The notes beneath the pieces were generated by a model, which was not told the origin of the DNA, ran no database searches, and saw nothing but the letters and a program-made list of their open reading frames with translations. Both the position numbers and the translations under genes were made by a program. A stretch of DNA of 32,631 nucleotides from Clostridiales bacterium (GTDB lineage Bacteria > Bacillota > Clostridia > Lachnospirales > Lachnospiraceae), in the NCBI GenBank assembly GCA_021203365.1, contig JAJQBI010000004.1:1-32631 (forward strand). The letters are read 5' to 3'. Of this stretch, positions 1 through 7,180 are shown piece by piece (the first letter of the stretch is position 1; each line of letters starts with the position of its first letter).

Positions 1-394
1 ATTCTTTATGTATGTCAATTATTTTTCCAAAAGTCTTTTATTTTTCTGCTTTCTGTGTTATCTTTATAATTGTCATTCAATATATTTGATTGTGGATTGA
101 AATATTCTTGTTTGCTTTCTTTGAAAGAAGAGAATGGAGCTGAACACAAAGTTCAGTTCCTTTCCTTTTCTGATTTACTCCGATTTCATTTTAGCATTTT
201 CCAAGTCCAATAATCTGTACACGCAAAAGAACCTTTGTTTGCTTTTCACATTTCCATAATAACTTCCCGTTTTCCAATCCTTTTTATGACATTGTAACCC
301 TTTTATCCGGCCGCTGACCCCTGACGGAAATATACATAAATCCGATGTGAAATGGAAAAACTGAAAATGACTTTATTACAAACGGAGGTATTTC
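1..394. other. AT-rich intergenic region upstream of the bicupin gene
   Basis: No convincing coding frame is seen here. The stretch is markedly more AT-rich than the genes. It holds a terminator-like hairpin at 136-160, which probably closes a + strand gene lying left of the window. The remainder should contain the promoter of the bicupin gene. A weak candidate is TTGTTT near 237 with CATAAT near 256, but no strong sigma-A match was found. The ribosome site GGAGGT at 384-389 lies 5 nt before the ATG at 395. Confidence 0.6.
136..166 (+). terminator. Rho-independent terminator of an upstream gene
   Basis: A 10-bp stem (GGAGCTGAAC at 136-145 with GTTCAGTTCC at 151-160, one G-T pair) encloses a 5-nt loop and is followed by the T-rich tail TTTCCTTTTC. 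The tail lies on the + strand, so it would end transcription of a gene to the left of the window. Confidence 0.55.
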
Positions 395-1681
395 ATGAAT
401 CGATACTACCATGAACGAATGCAGAAAAAACTGGATCAGCTGAAGGCGGCGAAGCAGCCGGAGCCTGTCCGCAGCGACGGAGCCGGCGCTCTTGACCTGG
501 GTCCCCGCGACCTTGCGCGAGACATGGAAAACCCGGATTTGCTCGTTCCTCCCGCCACCGATCACGGGCTGCTTCCCAATCTGCGCTTTTCTTTCTCTGA
601 CACACACATGAAAATCGAACCGGGCGGATGGTCCCGGGAAATCACAAAGCGGGAGCTTCCCGTCTCCGACACTTTCGCCATTGTGGATATGAATCTGTCT
701 CCTGGCGTACGGGAAATGCACTCGCATCAGCAGTCGGAGTTTGGCTTTGTGCTGGTCGGCGGTGCGCGGGTCACGGCCGTGGACGAGATGGGGCGGAATT
801 TTATTGCCGACTGCAAACCAGGCGAAGGCTGGATTTTCCCGAAAAACATCCCTCATTCCATCCAGGGACTGCATGAAGGCTGTGAATTTCTGATGTTGTT
901 TGACAAGGGAGAATATTCTGAGGACAATACCTTCTCTATCAGTGAATTGTTCTCACACATTCCCAGAGACGTCCTTTCTGCCAATTTCGGCTGTCCGGAA
1001 TCCATGTTTGATGGAATTCCTCCCAAAGAGGTCTATATCACAGACGGCGGTGACCCCGGTCCCATTGAATCCCAGACGATCCAGTCTCCCTACGGCGCTG
1101 TTCCCAACACCTATAAGCACGAGCTGATCCATGTAAAGCCCATTCAGGGAGAAGGCGGCTCTATCCGCATCCTGGATCACCGGAATTTCCCCGCGTGTAC
1201 AACCGTTGCCTGCGCCCTGGTGGAAGTGGAACCCGGCGCTATGCGGGAAATTCACTGGCATACCAACAATGATGAATTTCAGTATTATATACGGGGCGAA
1301 GCCCGCATGACCGTCTTCATGCCCGGCCCCAAAGCCCGCACATTCAATTATCGTGCGGGGGATGTAGGATATGTTCCGGTGGGCGGCTTTCATTATGTGC
1401 AGAATATCGGAAAAGATAAGCTTGTGTTTCTTGAATTTTTCAAAAGCGACCATTTTTCCGATATGTCCCTGGCACAATGGATGGCCAACACACCGAAGGA
1501 GGTCATCCAGACGGTTCTGAATCTGCCGGAAGAGTTCATCCGGAATCTGAAGCAGGAGCGCTGCCCGGTGGTAAAATATCCCGGATTCCAGTTTCCTCAT
1601 GCCAACGGCACGCCGCAGAATATAAGGTATTTTAAGGATTTTGACTTCCGGAAAAAGAGCCAGACCAGCACTTCCAGATAA
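395..1681 (+). CDS. Bicupin of the oxalate decarboxylase family
   Basis: The 428-aa protein has two cupin domains (about residues 60-190 and 235-390) and aligns by eye over its whole length with Bacillus subtilis OxdC. That family is Mn-dependent and splits oxalate to formate and CO2, consuming a proton. Metal ligands are present in both cupins: H109, H111, E115, H154 and H287, H289, E294, H333. The arginines before each HxH (R106, R284) and E347 are also kept. The flexible lid that holds the catalytic Glu in OxdC (SENS) reads SEDN at 175-178, with E176 kept. One oddity is that the first metal motif is HSH rather than HWH, so the tryptophan matching OxdC W96 is Ser110, while the second, W288, is kept. 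No signal peptide is visible, so the protein is probably cytoplasmic. The start is set by GGAGGT 5 nt upstream. The gene stands alone. Oxalate decarboxylase activity is likely but not certain. Confidence 0.88.
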   Translation: MNRYYHERMQKKLDQLKAAKQPEPVRSDGAGALDLGPRDLARDMENPDLLVPPATDHGLLPNLRFSFSDTHMKIEPGGWSREITKRELPVSDTFAIVDMNLSPGVREMHSHQQSEFGFVLVGGARVTAVDEMGRNFIADCKPGEGWIFPKNIPHSIQGLHEGCEFLMLFDKGEYSEDNTFSISELFSHIPRDVLSANFGCPESMFDGIPPKEVYITDGGDPGPIESQTIQSPYGAVPNTYKHELIHVKPIQGEGGSIRILDHRNFPACTTVACALVEVEPGAMREIHWHTNNDEFQYYIRGEARMTVFMPGPKARTFNYRAGDVGYVPVGGFHYVQNIGKDKLVFLEFFKSDHFSDMSLAQWMANTPKEVIQTVLNLPEEFIRNLKQERCPVVKYPGFQFPHANGTPQNIRYFKDFDFRKKSQTSTSR

Positions 1682-1688
1682 AAAAATC

Positions 1689-1721
1689 CCAGGGATTGCC
1701 AGATTTTTCCGCAATCCCTGG
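1689..1721. terminator. Terminator hairpin between bicupin and sirtuin genes
   Basis: A perfect 11-bp stem (CCAGGGATTGC at 1689-1699, GCAATCCCTGG at 1711-1721) starts just after the bicupin stop codon. The run of six A at 1681-1686 gives a T tract on the minus strand, so the classic terminator reads leftward and would catch the sirtuin operon. On the + strand the next T run comes only at 1734-1741. Confidence 0.55.
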
Positions 1722-1876
1722 AAAAACAGAAGCATTTTTTTGCTTTACCCATGGAAAACTTTTCCATTTGCATTTTTTATCTGCGGCACATAGAACCAGG
1801 CAAAAAAACAACGCCTGCCACAGGGTTCGAAATCTCTATGGTAAGCGTTATATTTAAGACTTTATACTATGAATCT

Positions 1877-1914
1877 CATGAATGCTGATGCAAGCATCTG
1901 CATTCATGACCTTT
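1877..1914 (+). terminator. Second hairpin between convergent genes
   Basis: CATGAATGC (1877-1885) pairs with GCATTCATG (1900-1908), and the inner GATGC/GCATC extends the stem to 14 bp with one T-T mismatch. A short T run (CTTTTT at 1911-1916) follows on the + strand, so it may terminate readthrough from the bicupin gene before it runs into the sirtuin gene. Between 1740 and 1870 nothing else is recognisable. Confidence 0.4.
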
Positions 1915-1927
1915 TTCCCTCCTCATA

Positions 1928-2797
1928 CTATAAAAGCTGAGAAAGAGTTCTGCCAATATCATCATCAATACAGACCGACTGATTTATGATTTCTTTCGGG
2001 CAGAAGGTTTCTCCCTGATTGACACAGACATAGACTGCCTTCGGATTCTTCGCTGTCATCCGCCAGAAAGGATATTTGATAATGACCGGTGTATTTGCGC
2101 CTACACCCAGCTCCAGAAACAGGATATGCAGATTCTCATGCCGCCGGATAAAATCACTGTACCGCTCCGCGGCCCTGTGCCAGCCTTCGTCCTCCACAAA
2201 AGTGTCATCGCAGCGCAGGTTCACATTCATGGGCGCACCGCAGACCGGACAGCGGGGAATCAGCTCCGCCGGAATCTTCATGTCCTTCTGCCGGACCACC
2301 ATCTGCCGGACAGCCTCCTCATTGTCATAGGTTCTGTTATGGCAGGGCTTTGAACACTGCCAAAGGCCGTAATCTCCCTGCATGTAAAACAGACGCTTCC
2401 TGTCAAAACCGGCAAGCTGAAATTGATGATCTACATTGGTTGTCAGCACAAAATAGTCCCTGTTTTTCACCAGTTCCAGCAGGTCGGTATATGGCTTCCC
2501 AACGCCGGCCTCATATCGGTTGACCAGGATATGCCGGGACCACCAGGCCCAATATTCCTCCAGAGTGTCAAAGGGATAAAAGCCTCCGGAATACATATCG
2601 GTGATTCCATATTTTCGATGGAAATCCGAAAAATATTTTTCAAACCTTTCCCCGTCGTAGCGCATACCCGCCGAGGCGGAAAGCCCGGCTCCAACACCGA
2701 TGACGATGGCATCCGCCGTATCCAGTTCGTTTTTCAGTCTCTCTATATTATCGCAGCAGGTTCTGATAGATTTGCAGGTCGATGTCCTTAAAAACAT
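1928..2797 (-). CDS. Macrodomain-linked sirtuin (SirTM class), putative protein ADP-ribosyltransferase
   Basis: The 289-aa protein has a Sir2 fold: the NAD-binding GAGLSASAG motif at 36-44, the TTNVD motif at 119-123 and a zinc ribbon with C148, C152, C183 and C186. It differs from deacetylating sirtuins in the way known for class M: the usual catalytic histidine is a glutamine (Q140 in MQGDYG). Members of this class in Staphylococcus and Streptococcus ADP-ribosylate a lipoylated GcvH-like protein rather than deacylating lysines. Start: the ATG at 2797 lies 50 nt inside the macrodomain gene and has a good ribosome site, AGAGGTGA, just upstream, so translational coupling is likely. It is the last gene of a leftward cluster. 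The target protein is unknown, because no GcvH-L or LplA2 gene is in the window. Confidence 0.85.
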   Translation of the reverse strand: MFLRTSTCKSIRTCCDNIERLKNELDTADAIVIGVGAGLSASAGMRYDGERFEKYFSDFHRKYGITDMYSGGFYPFDTLEEYWAWWSRHILVNRYEAGVGKPYTDLLELVKNRDYFVLTTNVDHQFQLAGFDRKRLFYMQGDYGLWQCSKPCHNRTYDNEEAVRQMVVRQKDMKIPAELIPRCPVCGAPMNVNLRCDDTFVEDEGWHRAAERYSDFIRRHENLHILFLELGVGANTPVIIKYPFWRMTAKNPKAVYVCVNQGETFCPKEIINQSVCIDDDIGRTLSQLL

Positions 2798-3521
2798 TGA
2801 AGATCACCTCTATTTCACTTTGGGTTTGTTCTCTGTACTCCTTCACGGTTCTGACGGCAATCTCGGCCGCCTTATCATTGGGAAAGCGGAATTCTCCGGT
2901 GGAGACACAGCAGAACGCAACGCTTTTGATATCGTTCTGATCCGCAAGCTCCAGGCAGGAACGGTAACAGGAGGAAAGCAGTTCCCTGTCCTTCCTGGTC
3001 AGCCAGCCGCTGACGATGGGTCCAACCGTGTGCAGCACATAATCGCAGGGGAGATTAAACGCAGGAGTTATTTCTGCCCCGCCGGTCTTTTCCTCCTGTC
3101 CCTGTCTCTCCATCAGCTCTGCGCAGGCTGCGCGAAGCTGGATACCTGCATAAGTATGAATGGCGTTGTCAATACATCCATGATTCGGATAAAAACAGCC
3201 CAGCATCTGTGAATTGGCAGCGTTCACAATCGCCCCGCAGCGAAGAGTTGTGATATCGCCCTGCCAGAGGTAGATGCCTTCCTGCACAGGTATCAGATCC
3301 GCCAGATCGGTTATGCCTTTTCGCCGGATTTCCTCCTGCAGATAGGCATCCTGTATTTTCAGGAAATCATCACCCACCGGCTTCGGCATCCGCACATTAA
3401 ACAGTGCCCGGAGAAGACGTTTCTGCTGCTGTATATCAGCAGGAATCTCTGTCCCCCGATACTGTGCTTCTTCGGAAAGAAGTTCCCGAATCAAATAACT
3501 TCTGCGTTCGTCCTGGGTCAT
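2748..3521 (-). CDS. Zinc-containing macrodomain protein, putative protein-ADP-ribose hydrolase
   Basis: The 257-aa protein has a helical N-terminal extension (about 1-75) and a macrodomain (about 80-257). Seen directly: GDIT at 88-91, the ADP-ribose-binding NAANSQ at 100-105, and a C109-x4-H114-x-C116 cluster followed by D118 and H122. That spacing matches the zinc site of macrodomains encoded next to SirTM sirtuins, which remove ADP-ribose placed by the sirtuin. The gene starts 2 nt after the stop of the ferredoxin-like gene, with its ribosome site (AGAGGA) inside that gene, and its 3' end overlaps the sirtuin start by 50 nt. The arrangement implies that eraser and writer are made together. 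The zinc site suggests sensitivity to oxidants, but this is inferred. Confidence 0.87.
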   Translation of the reverse strand: MTQDERRSYLIRELLSEEAQYRGTEIPADIQQQKRLLRALFNVRMPKPVGDDFLKIQDAYLQEEIRRKGITDLADLIPVQEGIYLWQGDITTLRCGAIVNAANSQMLGCFYPNHGCIDNAIHTYAGIQLRAACAELMERQGQEEKTGGAEITPAFNLPCDYVLHTVGPIVSGWLTRKDRELLSSCYRSCLELADQNDIKSVAFCCVSTGEFRFPNDKAAEIAVRTVKEYREQTQSEIEVIFNVFKDIDLQIYQNLLR

Positions 3522-3523
3522 AA

Positions 3524-4132
3524 CTATCCTCTCTTTTCAATGGTCTGCTTCGGGCAGATTTCTGCGCAGCGGCCGCAGTGCAGACAGCGATTCTGATCGA
3601 TGACCACCGGCTTTGTGGAAATATCGATACACTTCTGCGGACAGACAGAATAGCACAGCTTACATCCAATACAATCATTTCCCACAAAATAGCCGCTCTC
3701 CATGACCTGCGCCTGGCCGATTAAAATGCCTTCCCGCACCACATGGGAGGGATCGCTGATATCAAAATATTCCCCGCTGGCCTCATACAGCCGGAACACC
3801 TCCAGCGCACTTCGGGTATCACCGGGGTAAATTATCTGCATATAGGGATTTTTTTCAAAAATCTCATCCAGCTTTTCCCTTCCGATGTTCTGGATTTTGC
3901 CCCGCAGAGAAACCGACCTTTTTTCCTTTGTAGCAGAGACGGCGATGTATTTCTGCTCCATAAGCTGGGTATAAAACGCTTTGCCCTTCGCTGTCAGAAA
4001 ATAGACACCCTTTTCATCCCAGAGCATCATATCAATGGTTCGGGTCTGAGGATGACCGTCCGCGCCGATGGTAGCCACCGTAGTGGAGTGAATGTCCTCC
4101 ACAAGCAGTTTCAGATAGTCCGAATTTGTCAT
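3524..4132 (-). CDS. FMN-binding split-barrel protein fused to a 2x[4Fe-4S] ferredoxin domain
   Basis: The 202-aa protein has an N-terminal pyridoxamine-phosphate-oxidase-like split barrel (about 1-130) and a C-terminal bacterial ferredoxin domain. The eight cluster cysteines are C154, C157, C160, C164 and C183, C186, C189, C193, each set followed by proline in the usual way. Such proteins are electron carriers or flavin reductases; the substrate is not known. A longer open frame reaches 4246, but the ATG at 4132 is chosen because AAGGAGA lies 6 nt before it and because it overlaps the stop of the upstream FAD gene as ATGA. That four-base overlap indicates coupled translation and suggests this protein passes electrons to or from the FAD enzyme (inference). 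Confidence 0.85.
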   Translation of the reverse strand: MTNSDYLKLLVEDIHSTTVATIGADGHPQTRTIDMMLWDEKGVYFLTAKGKAFYTQLMEQKYIAVSATKEKRSVSLRGKIQNIGREKLDEIFEKNPYMQIIYPGDTRSALEVFRLYEASGEYFDISDPSHVVREGILIGQAQVMESGYFVGNDCIGCKLCYSVCPQKCIDISTKPVVIDQNRCLHCGRCAEICPKQTIEKRG

Positions 4133-5730
4133 GACTTTTCTCCTTCCTGTTTTGCAAGATAAGCTCCAGCCTCCCGTCCCAGAGTCTGCGCAACGCTGAT
4201 GCTCTGTCCGGGAACCGATGTGGTATATTGGAATCCAAACCGGCATCCGCTGCAGTTCCCGGTGGCAAACAAACCAGGGATCGGTTCAAAATCCATATCC
4301 AGCACCTGCTGGTTTTCATCAATCAGTAATCCGCTGACCGTAACCAGAAGCTTCAGGCTCTGACCGCCGGGATGATGACTGTCTTTCAGGTTTCCGCAGG
4401 CGTAAAAAGGGGCCTGTTCAATTGGAAACAGCAGATGTGCATCCTTTCCGAAGTCCACATCCTTCCCGGCGCAGCACAACGCATTGTAGCGCTTCACTTC
4501 TTTCAGGAAGGCCGCCTGATCCCGCTCATTTTCAAAAAGCAGCCTGGACAGGCCTTCCAGCGTATCCGAACAGTACAGAGGACGGACCGAACCGGCTTTA
4601 TCTGTCACCTGCACCTTCCTGTTCTTCTGGTCTCTGGCCCTTGCCAGTGCCTTTTCCAGCTTTTCCGTTTCTCTTGGATCCGTATAATCAAAAGCCGCGT
4701 GATTAGGGGCCTGATACGTTACCTGTTCCAGAATCCGGCTGTCGAAAATGCCCCAGAGCATCCCGTTTGGCTGTTTCGCGCCAGCCGTTGCCGCCAGAAT
4801 ATGAGTCCCAAAGCCTTCGTCCGAATACCGCCGTCCATGCTTATTCACACGCAGCGTTGCGGTGGAACCAATCAGATCAAAACCCGGGAAAGAATAGTTT
4901 CCGCCCATGGCCGCATGACTGCGGGGTTCCAGCCTTCCCCCGGCCCAAAGACCCATGCGAATGCCGCTGCCATCCCAGCCATGGCCGGTCCAGTCGCCTT
5001 CATCAATCAGGTCAGCGGATTCGGCCAGAAGATCCCGGCACATGGCCTCGTTCCGGCTATAATCCCCGGCGGCGAGAATTACTCCCAGCTTTGCATTCAG
5101 CCGGATGTAAGACCCATCCGCTCTTTGAGCAATCACCCCTGTGACCCGTCTGTCCGCCTGAATCAGCTGACACGCCCTGGTTTCGAAAAAGAATTCCGCA
5201 CCATGCTCTCTGGCAATCTTCTGATTCCCCTTTACTGCTCTGGTTTGCAGGGCAACTCCCATATTCGGCGTCCCGGAATATGCGTGAAAACCGTTGATCG
5301 TTTTAGGAAAATTTGGACTCTGCGGTGTAAACATGGGAACGATACTCTCCTGCTCCTCCGGGGTCAGGGGCTCAATAAACCAGTCAAAAGTTTCCCCGCA
5401 GCGTTCCGCATATCTGCGGATCAGGCGGTAGTTGGAGCGATTATTCGTGCGCTTTTGCCAGTCCTCTGTAAACTCATCAACATCCACCTTCGGAACGCCG
5501 TGGCGTTCCTGCCATCTGGAGTTGATGTGGCCGATCTCTCCCATACCAAGGATCCACTGATTTTCCTCACTCTGCTGTTCAACCACCGCAACTTTGGCAC
5601 CTGTCTCAGAGGCAGACCGTGCCGCGCTGGTTCCCGCGTGGCCGGCCCCGATAATCACTATATCTGCATTCACACTTGTCCTGATCTGACTGTCGGAAAT
5701 TGCTTCCGGTTTTTCTCTCCAGTTCTGCAT
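4129..5730 (-). CDS. FAD-dependent oxidoreductase of the fumarate reductase / ketosteroid dehydrogenase type
   Basis: The 533-aa protein opens with a Rossmann FAD motif (GAGHAGTSAA, about 28-37, ending in the ribose-binding acid of VVEQ). It ends with the typical GLFATGNCSGCRFG segment that contacts FAD in the FAD_binding_2 family. There is no signal peptide or FMN_bind domain, so it is a cytosolic single-cofactor enzyme, unlike secreted fumarate or urocanate reductases. The acceptor substrate cannot be told. Start: AGGAGG 7 nt before the ATG at 5730. It lies 18 nt after ribU-like and overlaps the ferredoxin-domain gene by 4 nt, so the three genes look like one flavin-centred unit: vitamin import, FAD enzyme and electron partner. 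Confidence 0.85.
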   Translation of the reverse strand: MQNWREKPEAISDSQIRTSVNADIVIIGAGHAGTSAARSASETGAKVAVVEQQSEENQWILGMGEIGHINSRWQERHGVPKVDVDEFTEDWQKRTNNRSNYRLIRRYAERCGETFDWFIEPLTPEEQESIVPMFTPQSPNFPKTINGFHAYSGTPNMGVALQTRAVKGNQKIAREHGAEFFFETRACQLIQADRRVTGVIAQRADGSYIRLNAKLGVILAAGDYSRNEAMCRDLLAESADLIDEGDWTGHGWDGSGIRMGLWAGGRLEPRSHAAMGGNYSFPGFDLIGSTATLRVNKHGRRYSDEGFGTHILAATAGAKQPNGMLWGIFDSRILEQVTYQAPNHAAFDYTDPRETEKLEKALARARDQKNRKVQVTDKAGSVRPLYCSDTLEGLSRLLFENERDQAAFLKEVKRYNALCCAGKDVDFGKDAHLLFPIEQAPFYACGNLKDSHHPGGQSLKLLVTVSGLLIDENQQVLDMDFEPIPGLFATGNCSGCRFGFQYTTSVPGQSISVAQTLGREAGAYLAKQEGEKS

Positions 5731-5748
5731 ACGGATCCTCCTGCCGGA

Positions 5749-6381
5749 TTAAATGGATTGCGCCTGCGCACCTGCCTGGGGAGTAAGAATGCTGCGCAGA
5801 ACATTCCCCATACGTTTATAGACAAGATAAGTTACAATAGAGGTAACTCCATGCTTAAACAGGTTGAAGGGGAATACGGAAAACAACATTAAAGTGGTTA
5901 CATCTGTAATATAAGGATTCACCGCCGTCCCCATCGCCACAATCGTTTCCATGGGCATTCCGTACAGATTGGAATACAGAGGGAACGCAATATATGCATT
6001 GATAAAGATAAACGCGGCGCTGACCAGCAGAGAGGATACCACCAGACTGATGACCGCGCCCTTTTTTGTGTGGTTCCACCTGTAAATAAGGGATGCCGGA
6101 AGAATAAAGCATACGCTGCCGAGAATATTCATGAATTCTCCCACAAAAGCGGTTTCTGTCCCCTGGAAAAGCAATTTCAAAGCTACCTTCACAAGAATGA
6201 CCAGGCAGCCGCTGACAGGCCCAAGGAAAAAACCTGCGAAAAGAGCCGGAAGCTCTGAAATATCAAATTTGAGAAAACCCGGTGCAAATGGGATGGAAAA
6301 ATTCAGCATCATCAGCACCGTGGACACAGCGCCCATCATAGCGATAAACGTAAGTGTACGGACATTCGTAATTTTTTTCAT
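5749..6381 (-). CDS. ribU: ECF transporter S component, riboflavin type (RibU-like)
   Basis: The 210-aa membrane protein has about six hydrophobic segments. It starts MKKITNVRTLTFIAMMGAVS, typical of ECF substrate-binding subunits. The block around residues 33-60 (PGFLKFDISELPALFAGFFL) and the PFNLFKHG segment near 172-179 match RibU, which binds riboflavin and works with the shared EcfA/EcfA'/EcfT module encoded elsewhere (group II). Riboflavin specificity fits the two flavoprotein genes directly downstream. Ribosome site AAGGA lies 7 nt before the ATG. The leader at 6382-6470 shows no recognisable FMN riboswitch, which is unusual for ribU; a hairpin is there instead. Confidence 0.82.
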   Translation of the reverse strand: MKKITNVRTLTFIAMMGAVSTVLMMLNFSIPFAPGFLKFDISELPALFAGFFLGPVSGCLVILVKVALKLLFQGTETAFVGEFMNILGSVCFILPASLIYRWNHTKKGAVISLVVSSLLVSAAFIFINAYIAFPLYSNLYGMPMETIVAMGTAVNPYITDVTTLMLFSVFPFNLFKHGVTSIVTYLVYKRMGNVLRSILTPQAGAQAQSI

Positions 6382-6436
6382 AATAATTTCCTTTCCAGGA
6401 CAGAAATTTCACCGTCATCACTTCATTCCGGCAAAA

Positions 6437-6467
6437 GCCTGACAGGCACCAGCCGCACCTGTCAGGC
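6437..6467 (-). terminator. Hairpin between the flavin-fold gene and ribU; terminator or attenuator
   Basis: A perfect 10-bp stem (GCCTGACAGG at 6437-6446 with CCTGTCAGGC at 6458-6467) has an 11-nt loop. Reading leftward it is followed by only four T (CTTTTG). It sits 55 nt before the ribU-like start and 25 nt after the previous stop. No clear promoter lies between it and ribU, so partial readthrough may set the level of the downstream operon. Confidence 0.45.
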
Positions 6468-6492
6468 ATTCTCCGAAAAATGTAACCGTTAC

Positions 6493-6888
6493 TTAGAACT
6501 CGTAGGGAGGATTGCCGGAAAAGTCCGCAATCAGGCCGTGTGCATTATCCAGATAGAACACCTCAAAAATCGGGTTGTCAGCGGTCTGATACTGTCCCTT
6601 TACGATGGGGTTCTGAATGCACATTTCCTTGACCGCCATATTGTTTTCAAAAACAGCCTTGCCATGCAGACGAATCCATGCATACTCCGGGCTGGACACG
6701 GAAATCTCGATCTCCGGGTTCTTCTGCATATCCATATAAACGTCCTTGGTATTGTTGGTGCAGAACCAAAGCTTGCCATCCAGCTCCCCGGCATACATAA
6801 ACGGACGGCATTTTGCCTTTCCGTCACGGCCGACTGTGGCCAGATACTGAACAGGATTTGCGTTTAAAAATTCGATTACTTTTTTCAT
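6493..6888 (-). CDS. Pyridoxamine 5'-phosphate oxidase-like flavin-fold protein
   Basis: The 131-aa protein is a short split-barrel FMN-binding family member. It starts MKKVIEFLNANPVQYLATVG and carries the usual DGKAKCRPF strand pair and the NNTKDVYMDMQKNP region. Small members of this family bind flavin or deazaflavin and act as reductases of unknown substrate. A frame opening with TTG at 6903 exists, but its second and third codons are the ribosome site itself (GGAGGG), so the ATG at 6888 is the start. Its promoter overlaps a copy of the HxlR-type operator at 6965-7000, so the divergent HxlR regulator very likely controls it. Confidence 0.82.
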   Translation of the reverse strand: MKKVIEFLNANPVQYLATVGRDGKAKCRPFMYAGELDGKLWFCTNNTKDVYMDMQKNPEIEISVSSPEYAWIRLHGKAVFENNMAVKEMCIQNPIVKGQYQTADNPIFEVFYLDNAHGLIADFSGNPPYEF

Positions 6889-6944
6889 GATGATTCCCTC
6901 CAAATAGTGGTTCCCTGTAAAGGGTTTTCTTCGTTTCTGATTCT

Positions 6945-6973
6945 ATTGTACCAATGGGTTTACGGTTTGTGAA
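6945..6973 (-). promoter_or_regulatory. Promoter of the flavin-fold gene
   Basis: On the minus strand, TTCACA (6973-6968) and TACAAT (6950-6945) are separated by exactly 17 nt. The -35 box lies inside operator copy 1, so a bound regulator would compete with RNA polymerase. Confidence 0.6.
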
Positions 6974-7000
6974 GTACGCACAATATTGTGACATAGTTAC
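6965..7000. promoter_or_regulatory. HxlR-type operator, copy 1
   Basis: A 36-bp block with the perfect core palindrome CACAATATTGTG and outer half-sites of the AAGTA / TAGTTAC type. It matches the block at 7108-7143 at 32 of 36 positions in the same orientation. It covers the -35 box of the leftward promoter. Confidence 0.65.
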
Positions 7001-7062
7001 CGGCAGGATACCATGGTCTGACCGGTTTTCCGCGCTTCGGGAGATGATCTGATCAGAATCAT
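6997..7062 (-). pseudogene. Possible remnant of a flavodoxin-like gene start (21 codons)
   Basis: Between the two operator copies a 21-codon frame begins ATG at 7062, 11 nt after AGGAGG, and stops inside operator copy 1. Its product starts MILIRSSPEARKTGQT, which faintly recalls the phosphate-loop start of flavodoxin-like reductases (SPR..G.T). It is preceded by its own promoter in operator copy 2. It may be the stump of a deleted HxlR-regulated gene or only a spacer; the similarity is too short to decide. Confidence 0.25.
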
Positions 7063-7087
7063 CTTGCATTTCCCTCCTGCTGTCTAT

Positions 7088-7116
7088 ATAATAATGGTGT
7101 ACAGCGAGTTTGTAAA
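7088..7116 (-). promoter_or_regulatory. Second leftward promoter overlapping operator copy 2
   Basis: On the minus strand TTTACA (7116-7111), a 17-nt spacer and TATTAT (7093-7088) repeat the layout of the promoter at 6945-6973, again with the -35 box inside the operator. It reads towards the flavin-fold gene through the 21-codon frame. Confidence 0.5.
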
Positions 7117-7143
7117 GTAAGCACATTATTGTGCCATAGTTAC
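7108..7143. promoter_or_regulatory. HxlR-type operator, copy 2
   Basis: The second copy of the 36-bp block, 143 bp from the first, lies 37 bp before the hxlR-type start codon. Differences from copy 1 are four single bases. It is well placed for autoregulation of the regulator gene, although no strong rightward -35/-10 pair is seen. Confidence 0.62.
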
Positions 7144-7180
7144 TAAATGGAAACCATAGAAGGAATAGGAGGATCGCAAT

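Noticed and set aside
1755..1845. tRNA-like GGGTTCGAAATC near 1821
   Set aside because: Only the T-loop resembles a tRNA; the flanking bases cannot form the T stem or an acceptor stem, and no anticodon arm is seen.
4132..4246. Longer N-terminus for the FMN-fold/ferredoxin protein
   Set aside because: The extension overlaps the conserved end of the FAD gene, and the ATG at 4132 has the ribosome site and the ATGA overlap.
4372..5892. 506-codon + strand frame opposite the FAD oxidoreductase
   Set aside because: It is antisense to a convincing FAD enzyme and has no recognisable family features.
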